DNA from: Alphaproteobacteria bacterium
GTDB taxonomy: Bacteria > Pseudomonadota > Alphaproteobacteria > UBA6615
DNA: 64,000 nucleotides
Assembly (NCBI GenBank): GCA_039980135.1
Contig: JBDXCV010000003.1
Span: 806,001-870,000, forward strand
Reading direction: 5' to 3'
Shown here: positions 44,557-52,257 of the stretch, piece after piece
Numbering within the stretch: the first letter of the stretch is position 1
Layout: each line of letters opens with the position of its first letter
The notes under the pieces: model-generated
Told to the model about the DNA's origin: nothing
The model's database searches: none
The model's input: the letters and a program-made list of their open reading frames with translations, nothing else
Position numbers and translations under genes: made by a program

Positions 44557-45177
44557 ATGCCGAATATCACCCTGCTTGATGTCGAAGAGCTGAAGAAAAC
44601 CAAGCTCAAACCGTATATCGAGAAATGCCTTGAGTTGCGTGCGCCGGACCCCGGCTTCCACGCCGTCATGGGCCACAACATCGACCTTGCCGAGAAGGCC
44701 TACCTTTTCTGGACCAAGGTTTTCAACGAGGGCAACCTCGACCACAAACTCAAAGAGGTTATTCGGGTGATGCTGTCGCGCATGGCCCATTGCAGTTATT
44801 GAGGCAATGTTCGATCTGCTTCGGCGAAGCGGGATGGACTTGACGAAACACTCCTCGATGACGGCATCAACAACCATGCGGATAGCACCGTCTTCACCGA
44901 TAAGGAGAAGGCGATCATGCGCTATGTCGAAATCGTGGCCACGGATTCGGATTCCTTCGGCGATGCGGAATGGGAGGACCTCCGGGCCCACCTGTCCGAA
45001 GACGAAATCGCCGAACTGGGGCTGTTCCTGGTCGGTAATCTGGGCTTCCACACCTTCTTCGGATCGCTTAAATTCTATCCGATGTTCTCGCCAGACGGCG
45101 AACTGGTGACTCAGGAAGAATCTGCGGCAATCTACGGCGCGACGCCGGGATCCCTGCAGAGCGAGGCGGCGGAATAA
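44557..45177 (+). CDS. AhpD-like (carboxymuconolactone decarboxylase fold) selenoprotein, in-frame UGA
   Basis: 206 residues with UGA at 44800-44802 read as selenocysteine 82. The redox motif is H-C79-S-Y-U82, CxxU in place of the CxxC of AhpD and other CMD-fold peroxidases or disulfide reductases. Codons on both sides of the UGA share one frame, and the region after it (NVRSASAKRDGLDET, IVATDSDSFGDAEWEDL) aligns without gaps with the paralogue that follows. A strong hairpin starts 13 bases after the UGA. It follows thioredoxin by 43 bases and overlaps the next start by one base (TAATG). A conventional caller would stop at 44802 after 81 residues. Confidence 0.94.
44815..44833 (+). promoter_or_regulatory. 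Candidate SECIS hairpin of the AhpD-like gene
   Basis: TCTGCTTC-GGC-GAAGCGGG: eight base pairs including two G-T pairs, loop GGC starting 21 bases after the UGA. This is the clearest of the three candidate SECIS elements. Confidence 0.68.
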
Positions 45178-45713
45178 TGTCGCGTCTTGCCCCCCTGGAA
45201 CTCGATCAGATCGAGGATCCCGAACTTCGTGACCTGACGGCGCAATGCGTCGAACTGGGTGTGCCCGATGAGCTGTTTCCGCGCATCGTCGCGCGCTCAC
45301 CCGGGCAGGCGAAGACGCTGCTGAGTGTGATGCTTGAATTGCATATACGCGGCAATGTCGATCACCAGCTCAAGGAAATCATCCGGATTCAGCTGGCGCG
45401 CTTCGTGGAAGATCCGTATTTTTCGGCCCTGCGCTCCAAGCAGGCGATGGATGCGGGACTGACCGAGGAACGCATCGATGCCGGTTGCGATGACTATGAG
45501 GATTCGGAGTTGTTCACCGAGACCGAGCGGATGGCGTTGCGCTATACCGAACAGTTGGCCATCGACCCGGAGAAGGTGGACGCGGCCTTCTACGAGCAGA
45601 TGCACGCGCATTTTACCGAAGCGCAGATCATCGAGCTCGGCACGTTCTTCGCGATCTATCATGCTGCTCATCTGTTTATGAAAACCCTGAACGCGCGGCC
45701 GCTCGCCGCCTAG
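45177..45713 (+). CDS. CMD-fold paralogue of the AhpD-like selenoprotein, lacking the redox pair
   Basis: 178 residues. It aligns with the selenoprotein upstream, without gaps over the first 82 residues (EGNLDHKLKEVIRVMLSR against RGNVDHQLKEIIRIQLAR). Cys79 is replaced by Asp79 and Sec82 by Phe82, so it cannot do the same chemistry. The start overlaps the selenoprotein stop (TAATG), giving tight coupling and probably equal amounts. AhpD-type proteins form oligomers, so this is likely a structural or regulatory partner. The operon ends at a strong terminator. Confidence 0.9.
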   Translation: MSRLAPLELDQIEDPELRDLTAQCVELGVPDELFPRIVARSPGQAKTLLSVMLELHIRGNVDHQLKEIIRIQLARFVEDPYFSALRSKQAMDAGLTEERIDAGCDDYEDSELFTETERMALRYTEQLAIDPEKVDAAFYEQMHAHFTEAQIIELGTFFAIYHAAHLFMKTLNARPLAA

Positions 45714-45739
45714 GTTCATGTACCGGTATCAGAATTGAA

Positions 45740-45764
45740 AAGGGCGGGTCTCGGACCCGCCCTT
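45740..45764 (+). terminator. Rho-independent terminator of the thioredoxin-AhpD operon
   Basis: AAGGGCGGGTC-TCG-GACCCGCCCTT is an 11-base perfect stem with a short loop, followed by a weak T-rich tail (CTTCG). Confidence 0.8.
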
Positions 45765-45782
45765 CTTCGTCTCAAAGAACGC

Positions 45783-45875
45783 CCTCATGCTGAGGAGGCG
45801 CGACGCGCCGTCTCGAAGCATCACAGCGGGACCTCCATCCTTCGTGACGGGTCTTCGACCCTCCTCGGGATGAGG
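45783..45875. repeat. Alphaproteobacterial dispersed palindromic repeat
   Basis: About 93 bases with inverted ends CCTCATGCTGAGGAGG and CCTCCTCGGGATGAGG, and an internal GTCTCGAAG. This pattern is widespread in intergenic DNA of Alphaproteobacteria. It fills the space between the selenoprotein operon and the third molybdenum hydroxylase gene. Confidence 0.7.
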
Positions 45876-45886
45876 TATTCATAAAA

Positions 45887-48211
45887 CTAGTTCCCGTTCA
45901 GCGCCGCCCAGACCCGCGGCGGGGTCGCCGGCATGTCCAGTTCGGTGATGCCGCGTGCCGCCATCGCGTCGACGATGGCGTTCATACCCGCCGCCAGCGC
46001 GCCGGTGGTGCCGGCCTCGCCAGCGCCCTTCGCGCCCACCGGGTTGGTGGTGCAGGGGACCGAGTGGAAACCGAGCTTCATGTCCGGCATGTCGGTCGCG
46101 CGTGGCATCATGTAATCCATGAAGGAACCGGCAAGGAGCTGGCCGCCATCGTCGTAGATGGCATGCTCGCCGAGCACCTGGCCGAGCCCCTGGGCGACGC
46201 CGCCATGGACCTGGCCGTGGACGATCATCGGGTTGATCACGGTGCCGCAGTCATCGACCGCGATATAGTTCAGTACCTCAATGACGCCCGTCTCGGGATC
46301 GATCTCGACCTCGCAGATGTGGCAACCGTTGGGATAAGTCTGTTCGGGCGAGGCGAAGTCCTCCTCGGAATCGAGGCTGTCGGGCGCGCCCTCCGGCAAG
46401 TCGCCCGATCCGGCCTTCGCGGCGAGTTCGAAGATGTCGATCGCCCGGTCCGTGCCGGTGACGCGGAACTCGCCATCGGCGTATTCGATGTCGGCCTCTG
46501 CGGCTTCCAGCACGTGGCCCGCGAGCACCATACCCTTGGCGATCACGGCATCGGCGGTGACCGAGATCGCACCGCTGGCCAGCGCCATGGAGCGCGAGGC
46601 GACGGACGCGAAGCCTGTGCCCGGGGTCTCGAAGCTGTCGCCCTCGACGATGCGGACCTTCTCATAAGGCACCTGCAGCAGGTCGGACACGACCTGTGCG
46701 AAGGAGGTGACGTGGCCCTGGCCGTTCGACTGAACCGCGAGCCGGGCCTCGACGACGCCGTCCTCGGCGAACACGAGCTTGGCGCCTTCCTCCAGCATCC
46801 CGCCGGCGGTCTCGACGAAGCAGGACATGCCGATGCCCCGCAGCTTGCCGTTGGCCTCGGATGCGGCACGCCGCGCCGGGAAGTCGTCCCATTCCGCCAA
46901 CGCCAGCGCCTTGTCCATTTCGGCCTCGAACTCACCGGAATCGTAAACCTGATTGAGCGATGTGGTGTAGGGCATCTGGGCCGGTTTGACGAAGTTGCGC
47001 CGGCGCAGCTCGATCCGGTCGATGCCGAGCTCGCGCGCTGCGTGATCCATCATCCGTTCGAGGATGTACGCCGCTTCCGGCCGGCCGGCACCGCGATAGG
47101 GGCCGATGGGGACGTTGTTGGTCATGTAGCAGCGCACTCCGAATTCGAGCGCTGGATTGTCGTAGCAGCCGGTCAGGCAGTTGCAGACGTTGCGGGTTGC
47201 CGCCGCCGGGCCGTGGGACGATAGATACCCGCCCATCGCCGCGATCATGTCGACCCGGAAGCCCTGGATCCTGCCGTCGGCATCGAACGCCATGGTGCCG
47301 TTCATCACGCCGTCGCGGGCCTGGTTGTCGGCCAGAAACGCCTCGGACCGGCTGCCCTGCCATTTGACCGGCCGGCCGGTGGCCTTCGCCGCAAAAAGGA
47401 TTGCGACATATTCGGGATAGGCTTGCGTCTTCATGCCGAAGCCACCGCCAACATCGTTTGTCCGCACATGCATCTGTTCGTGGGGCACCTGGAAGATCGC
47501 GTCTGCGAGCATGTTGCGCATGGCGTTCACGCCCTGGGAGCCTGTGATCAGTTCATAGCGGCTGTCGGCGGCGTCGAAACGCGCGATCGCGCTGCGCGGC
47601 TCCATCGCCGCGGCCATCAGGCGGTTGGTGGACAGGGACAGCTTCACCACATGGGCGGCGTTGTCGATGGCCGCCTGTGCCTTGCCCGCATCACCGATCT
47701 GGAAATCGAGGCACATGTTGCCGGGGATATCGTCCCAGATTTCCATGGCGCCCTCGGCGGCGGCATCCCGGATATCGACGACCGCGGGCAGCATGTCCAC
47801 ATCCAGGTCGATCAGGTCGACGGCGTCCTGGGCCAGCGCGGTGCTCTCGGCGACCACAACGGCGATGATCTCGCCGACATGACGGACCCGCCCCACGGCG
47901 ACGGCCGGACGCTGGGTCTTGAGCATGGGCGAGCCGTCCCGGTTCATGAATGGCGTGACGTTGGGGATCGGGCCGATGCCCGAGGCCTTCAGGTCCTCGC
48001 CCACATACACGCCGATGACGCCGGGTGCGGCGGCAGCGGCCGAGACGTCGATGCTCTTGATATCCGCGTGGCCGACCGGGGATCTCAGGAAGGCGGTATA
48101 GGCCTGGCCGTCGAGGCTGCTGTCGTCGGCATAGTTGCCGCCGCCTGTAACGAGCCGCGCATCCTCGCGCCGCGTGACATGCTGGGATATCCCGAATTGA
48201 CCGGATGCCAT
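45887..48211 (-). CDS. Xanthine dehydrogenase-family molybdopterin-binding large subunit (copy 3)
   Basis: A 774-residue catalytic subunit, clearly different from the tandem pair at 12-17 kb. It has YRGAGRPEAAYILER at the diagnostic site, as in form II CO dehydrogenase-like proteins, DVGGGFGMK for the pterin, QSNGQGHVTSF and KGAGEAGTTG with the catalytic Glu. It is not a true CO dehydrogenase because the AYRCSFR loop is missing. Again no 2Fe-2S or FAD subunit is adjacent. It diverges from two amidohydrolase genes. Confidence 0.92.
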   Translation of the reverse strand: MASGQFGISQHVTRREDARLVTGGGNYADDSSLDGQAYTAFLRSPVGHADIKSIDVSAAAAAPGVIGVYVGEDLKASGIGPIPNVTPFMNRDGSPMLKTQRPAVAVGRVRHVGEIIAVVVAESTALAQDAVDLIDLDVDMLPAVVDIRDAAAEGAMEIWDDIPGNMCLDFQIGDAGKAQAAIDNAAHVVKLSLSTNRLMAAAMEPRSAIARFDAADSRYELITGSQGVNAMRNMLADAIFQVPHEQMHVRTNDVGGGFGMKTQAYPEYVAILFAAKATGRPVKWQGSRSEAFLADNQARDGVMNGTMAFDADGRIQGFRVDMIAAMGGYLSSHGPAAATRNVCNCLTGCYDNPALEFGVRCYMTNNVPIGPYRGAGRPEAAYILERMMDHAARELGIDRIELRRRNFVKPAQMPYTTSLNQVYDSGEFEAEMDKALALAEWDDFPARRAASEANGKLRGIGMSCFVETAGGMLEEGAKLVFAEDGVVEARLAVQSNGQGHVTSFAQVVSDLLQVPYEKVRIVEGDSFETPGTGFASVASRSMALASGAISVTADAVIAKGMVLAGHVLEAAEADIEYADGEFRVTGTDRAIDIFELAAKAGSGDLPEGAPDSLDSEEDFASPEQTYPNGCHICEVEIDPETGVIEVLNYIAVDDCGTVINPMIVHGQVHGGVAQGLGQVLGEHAIYDDGGQLLAGSFMDYMMPRATDMPDMKLGFHSVPCTTNPVGAKGAGEAGTTGALAAGMNAIVDAMAARGITELDMPATPPRVWAALNGN

Positions 48212-48434
48212 GGCTTCTGCTCCCCCTAGAGGCTCGAGTTTTGCTGGTGTGAGACCTCTTTTCCTATTCTCAAATAGATAGCATCAGGGGCAGTGGAGAT
48301 GAAGTGCCGCGACCCGTTTCCTGCGGCTTCCCGTGTGATTTTCCTTCTGTATAATTGCGCGCGCCGCCGACCGGGAGTTTCCCGGAACGGCGCCGAATAC
48401 AAAAACAAGCCCGCGACGCCGGGAAGGAAACAAC
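48212..48434. promoter_or_regulatory. Divergent promoter region with a consensus -10 box
   Basis: 223 bases between the third molybdenum hydroxylase gene and the first amidohydrolase. A perfect TATAAT at 48350-48355 faces the amidohydrolase; no good -35 box is 16-18 bases upstream, so an activator may be needed. Nothing else was recognised. Confidence 0.4.
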
Positions 48435-49532
48435 ATGCTTTTCAAATGCGGTCACCCACACGGTCACGACCATTCCCCTGCGAACCACGCCCCCGCGAGC
48501 GATGCGGGTGCGCATACCGTCAAGATCGAAAAACTCGGCGTGCGCACGGTCGATATCCATTGCCATCTGCATGTACCGGAGGCCGACGACCTGGTCGCGG
48601 ACGTGTTCAAGCTCGAGAACGAGCCGCTGTTGTGGTTCGCCAACGACGAGACCCGCAAGTTCCAGATGGCCCACGGCCAGGACATCATGCCGAAGATCAC
48701 GGACTCCTCGCTGCGCCTCGCGGAGATGGATGCGACCGGCGTGGATGTGCAGGCGATCTCGACCGCGCCGAACCATTATTGCTATTGGGCGGCGCCGGAA
48801 CTTGGCCGCGACGTGGCGCAGCTGGTGAACAACAAGCTGGCCGACGTGGTCGGCGAGCATCCCGACCGTTTCGTCGGCCTGTGCACCGTGCCCTTGCAGA
48901 ACCCGGAGATGGCGGTCGCCGAGCTCGAGCGCGCAGTCAAGGACCTCGGCATGCGCGGCGTAGAGATCAACGCCGACGTGGCCGGAGACGAATTGTCCAA
49001 GTCCGGTCTCGATCCGTTCTTTGCCAAGTGCGAGGAGCTGGACGTGGTCATCTTCATCCACCCCTCAGGCTTCGCCAAGGGTGACCGGCTGGCCGATCAT
49101 TACTTCTCCAACATTATCGGCAACCCGCTGGCGACCACGGTCGCGGTCCACTACCTGATCTTCGACGGGGTGATGGACCGGCATCCGGGCCTCAAGGTCG
49201 TGCTCGCCCATGGCGGCGGCTTCCTCGGTTCCTATCCGGGGCGCATCGATCACGCCCATCCGCTGCGCGCCGACATGCAGCGCGAGCTGGGTGCGGACAA
49301 GGTGCCGGGTGACAGTCTCAACCGCTTCTATTTCGACACGGTGGTCTTCACCAACGATCAGCTGGAGTTTCTCGCCAACCATTACGGCGCGGAACATGTG
49401 ATCATGGGCACGGACTATCCCTATGACATGGCCGAGACCGACCCGGTGGGGCATATCATGGGGTCGAACCTGACCGACGCCCAGAAACGCGCCATCCTCG
49501 GCGAGAACGCGGCGAAGCTGCTGAAGCTGTAG
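48435..49532 (+). CDS. Amidohydrolase (ACMSD-like), first of a tandem pair
   Basis: A 365-residue TIM-barrel metal-dependent hydrolase or decarboxylase of the ACMSD/amidohydrolase-2 family. The metal-binding HxH is in VDIHCHLHVPEAD, further ligands are in FIHPSG and VLAHGGGFLGSYPGR, and the Asp is in MGTDYPYDMAETDP. Family members decarboxylate carboxymuconate-semialdehyde or hydroxybenzoates. A Cys/His-rich N-terminus (LFKCGHPHGHDHSPANH) precedes the barrel and may carry metal. The next gene is a paralogue with the same organisation. Confidence 0.88.
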   Translation: MLFKCGHPHGHDHSPANHAPASDAGAHTVKIEKLGVRTVDIHCHLHVPEADDLVADVFKLENEPLLWFANDETRKFQMAHGQDIMPKITDSSLRLAEMDATGVDVQAISTAPNHYCYWAAPELGRDVAQLVNNKLADVVGEHPDRFVGLCTVPLQNPEMAVAELERAVKDLGMRGVEINADVAGDELSKSGLDPFFAKCEELDVVIFIHPSGFAKGDRLADHYFSNIIGNPLATTVAVHYLIFDGVMDRHPGLKVVLAHGGGFLGSYPGRIDHAHPLRADMQRELGADKVPGDSLNRFYFDTVVFTNDQLEFLANHYGAEHVIMGTDYPYDMAETDPVGHIMGSNLTDAQKRAILGENAAKLLKL

Positions 49533-49544
49533 AAGCTCTTCGAA

Positions 49545-49574
49545 TCGTCATGCCCGCCTTCGCGGGAACGACGA
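49545..49574. repeat. Short palindromic repeat between the amidohydrolase genes
   Basis: TCGTC-ATG-CCCGC-CTTC-GCGGG-AAC-GACGA forms two stacked stems. It resembles the GTCATGCCCGCGAAGGCGGG-type intergenic repeat seen in many proteobacteria and could also slow transcription between the two genes. Confidence 0.55.
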
Positions 49575-49664
49575 ATGTGCGGTTTGGATCGTGCATTTGC
49601 CCGCGCTTTCGCTTGCGCTACAACGAGACCTACCGAACGACGAACACTTTCCTGGGGGACTCCA

Positions 49665-50759
49665 ATGCTCTTTACCTGTTCCAACCCGAACCACAAGCAC
49701 ACCCATGCGCCGGCGGCCGATCACGGCCAGACCGTCAGCAACGGCAAGAAGCATTTCACCGTGGATATTCACTGCCATGTGCATGTGCCCGAAGCCGACG
49801 AGATGCTGAAGGGCGCCGAGGCGGCGGATCAGAAGAATCTCTATGTGGACACCAACGAAGTCACGGCCGAGATCAACCGCAAGCAGCATCAGGACATCCT
49901 CGACAAGCTGACCGAGCCGGAAGTGCGCATCGCCGACATGGATGCCTCGGGCATCGACGTGCAGGCGATCTCGCCCGCGCCGTTCCACTATAATTATTCC
50001 TATGAGGCGGGCTTCGCGCGGGACACAGCCCATGTGGTCAATGACCGGATCGCCGAGATCTGCGGCCAGCATCCCGATCGGTTCGTGGGCATGTGTACCG
50101 TGCCGCTGCAGGATGCCGACATCGCGGTCGCAGAGCTCGACCGATGCGTCAACGATCTGGGCATGCGCGGTGTCGAGATCTCGACCAATGTGAATGGCAA
50201 CGACCTGACCCGTGCGGGTCTGGAGAAGTTCTTCGCCCGGGTCGAGGAGTTGGGGGTCGTGATCTTCATGCATCCCATCGGCACCTCCTTCAAGGAGCGC
50301 ATGACTGACCATTATTTCCGCAACACCATTGGCCACCCGCTCGAATCCGCGCTCGCGGTCGGGCATCTGGTGTTCGACGGCTATCTGGAGACCTATCCGG
50401 GCCTGAAAATCTGCATCGCCCATGGCGGCGGTTACGTGCCGGCCTATTCGGGCCGCTTCGATCACCCGTATCACCTGCGCGACGATTGCCGTGCGGTGAT
50501 CTCCAAGCCGCCGTCCGAGTATGTGAAGAAGCTCTATTTCGACACGGTGGTCTTCACCGAGCACCAGCTGCGTTACCTGATCGAGACATGGGGCGCGGAC
50601 CATATCGTCATGGGCACCGACTATCCCTATGACATGGCGGAAACCGATCCGGTCGGCCATGTGGATTCGGTGAAGGACCTGTCCGATGCCGACAAGGCGC
50701 TTGTGATGGGCTCGAACGCTGCGGCGCTGCTCGGGATCGAGGTTCCGGCGGTATCCTGA
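49665..50759 (+). CDS. Amidohydrolase (ACMSD-like), second of a tandem pair
   Basis: A 364-residue paralogue of the 48435 gene, with the same signature set: VDIHCHVHVPEAD, FMHPIGTSF, IAHGGGYVPAYSGRF and MGTDYPYDMAETDP. Its N-terminus, LFTCSNPNHKHTHAPAADH, again is Cys/His-rich. The start at 49665 follows GGGGGAC; the frame extends upstream into the repeat without support. The two genes may encode a heteromer or sequential enzymes of one pathway. Confidence 0.88.
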   Translation: MLFTCSNPNHKHTHAPAADHGQTVSNGKKHFTVDIHCHVHVPEADEMLKGAEAADQKNLYVDTNEVTAEINRKQHQDILDKLTEPEVRIADMDASGIDVQAISPAPFHYNYSYEAGFARDTAHVVNDRIAEICGQHPDRFVGMCTVPLQDADIAVAELDRCVNDLGMRGVEISTNVNGNDLTRAGLEKFFARVEELGVVIFMHPIGTSFKERMTDHYFRNTIGHPLESALAVGHLVFDGYLETYPGLKICIAHGGGYVPAYSGRFDHPYHLRDDCRAVISKPPSEYVKKLYFDTVVFTEHQLRYLIETWGADHIVMGTDYPYDMAETDPVGHVDSVKDLSDADKALVMGSNAAALLGIEVPAVS

Positions 50760-50790
50760 TCAGGGTATGGACCATCGGTGAGGTTCGGTC

Positions 50791-50857
50791 GGGTGGGTTT
50801 GAAACCCACCCCTACGGATTTGCTCTGTCCGTGTAGGGGCGGGTTTCAAACCCGCCC
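50791..50857. repeat. Paired palindromic repeat, copy 1
   Basis: GGGTGGGTTT-GAAACCCACCC-CTAC, about 17 bases, then GTAGGGGCGGG-TTTCAAACCCGCCC. Each half is itself a palindrome, and CTAC/GTAG allows the whole element to fold. A second copy with the same order lies at 61441-61516. It sits between converging genes and probably also terminates transcription. Confidence 0.75.
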
Positions 50858-50880
50858 GTCACTTTTCCGGTCGTCGGGCG

Positions 50881-52254
50881 CTATTTCGTGATGATTTCCG
50901 GTCCCATCAGGCTGGTCGGCAGGAAGGTCGACAGGATCGGCACATAGGTCACCAGGATCAGGAAGATAAACATGATACCGACCCAGGGCAGGGCGGCGCG
51001 AACGACGTTCATGACCGACATCTGGGCCACGCCTGCGGTGACGAACAGGTTCAGCCCCACCGGCGGGGTGATCATGCCGATCTCCATGTTCACCACCATG
51101 ATGATGCCCAGATGGATCGGGTCGATCCCGAGTTCGACCGCGATGGGGAAAACCAGCGGGGCGACGATAACGATCAAACCTGACGGCTCCATGAACTGAC
51201 CGCCGATCAGCAGGATCAGGTTCACCATCACCAGGAACATGATCGGCCCGAAGCCGGCCGACAGAAGCGCCTCGGTGATGAGCTGGGGAATGCGTTCCTC
51301 GGTCAGGACGTGCTTCAGGATCAGCGCGTTGGCGATGATGAACATCAGCATGATGGTCAGCTTGCCGGCCTCGAGCAGGGTGCGCTTGGTGTCGGGATGG
51401 ACCCAAGCTGTCAGCAGGGCGCTGGGCTTTTTGAGCAGTGAAATGGGGGTGTCACCGTCGCCCTTCAGCGGGCCCATGTCGCGGTAGATAAAATTGGCGA
51501 TCAGGAAGGCGTAGACCGCGGCAACGGCGGCCGCTTCGGTCGGTGTAAAGATGCCTCCATAGATGCCGCCCAGGATGATCACAATCAAGAACAGGCCGAA
51601 ACCGGCGTTCCATCCGGCGCTCAGAAATTCCCGCCAACTTGCTTTGGGTTGAGAAGGGAGGCCGCGGAACTTCGCGACGATGTAAATCGCGATCATGAGC
51701 ATCAGCCCGGCCACGATTCCCGGGATGACCCCGGCGAGGAACATGCGGCCGACGGAAACATCGACCGAGGCCGCGTAGACCACCATCACGATCGACGGCG
51801 GGATCAGGATTCCGAGCGTGCCTGCGTTCGAGATCACCCCGGCCGCGAATTCCTTGGTGTAGCCGACCTCGCGCATGCCGGCGATGACGATCGAGCCGAT
51901 GGCGACAACGGTGGCCGGCGAGGAACCGGAAAGCGCGGCGAACAACATGCAGGCGAACACGCCCGCGATGGCCAGGCCGCCGGGGAAATGTCCGACGCTG
52001 GCGATCGCGAAACGGATAATTCGCCGCGCGACGCCGCCGGTCGACATGAAGGCAGATGCCAGAATGAAGAACGGGATCGCCAGCAATGTGAAGTGACCGG
52101 CGAATGCGTTGAACAGGGTTTGCGCGATCGATGCCAGGGATGCGTCGGAATAGACCAGCAGAAACAGGATCGACGACAGGCCGAGACCGACCGCGATCGG
52201 TACACCGATCAGCAGCAGCACGATCACCATTGCGAAGAGGAGGACGGGTTCCAT
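50881..52254 (-). CDS. dctM: TRAP transporter large permease subunit (DctM), second system
   Basis: A 457-residue protein with about 12 TM helices. It shows AALSGSSPATVVAIGSIVIAGM and AGTLGILIPPSIVMVVYAASVDVSVGRMF, the two DctM hallmarks, and the C-terminal PPVGLNLFVTAG. The length is normal. It is the last gene of a dctP-dctQ-dctM operon; its start lies three bases after the dctQ stop. It moves the substrate delivered by the binding protein at 52993. Confidence 0.95.
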   Translation of the reverse strand: MEPVLLFAMVIVLLLIGVPIAVGLGLSSILFLLVYSDASLASIAQTLFNAFAGHFTLLAIPFFILASAFMSTGGVARRIIRFAIASVGHFPGGLAIAGVFACMLFAALSGSSPATVVAIGSIVIAGMREVGYTKEFAAGVISNAGTLGILIPPSIVMVVYAASVDVSVGRMFLAGVIPGIVAGLMLMIAIYIVAKFRGLPSQPKASWREFLSAGWNAGFGLFLIVIILGGIYGGIFTPTEAAAVAAVYAFLIANFIYRDMGPLKGDGDTPISLLKKPSALLTAWVHPDTKRTLLEAGKLTIMLMFIIANALILKHVLTEERIPQLITEALLSAGFGPIMFLVMVNLILLIGGQFMEPSGLIVIVAPLVFPIAVELGIDPIHLGIIMVVNMEIGMITPPVGLNLFVTAGVAQMSVMNVVRAALPWVGIMFIFLILVTYVPILSTFLPTSLMGPEIITK

Positions 52255-52257
52255 GGG

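Noticed and set aside
44557-45177. Two separate genes or a nonsense-mutated pseudogene at the AhpD-like locus
   Set aside because: The frame is unbroken except for one UGA inside a CxxU motif. A complete Sec machinery is in the window, a SECIS-like hairpin follows, and the downstream half aligns with the intact paralogue.
12029-48211. Selenium-dependent molybdenum hydroxylases, because sel genes are nearby
   Set aside because: The marker genes yqeB and yqeC for the labile selenium cofactor are not seen, and the large-subunit sequences alone show nothing specific. Left as an open possibility only.
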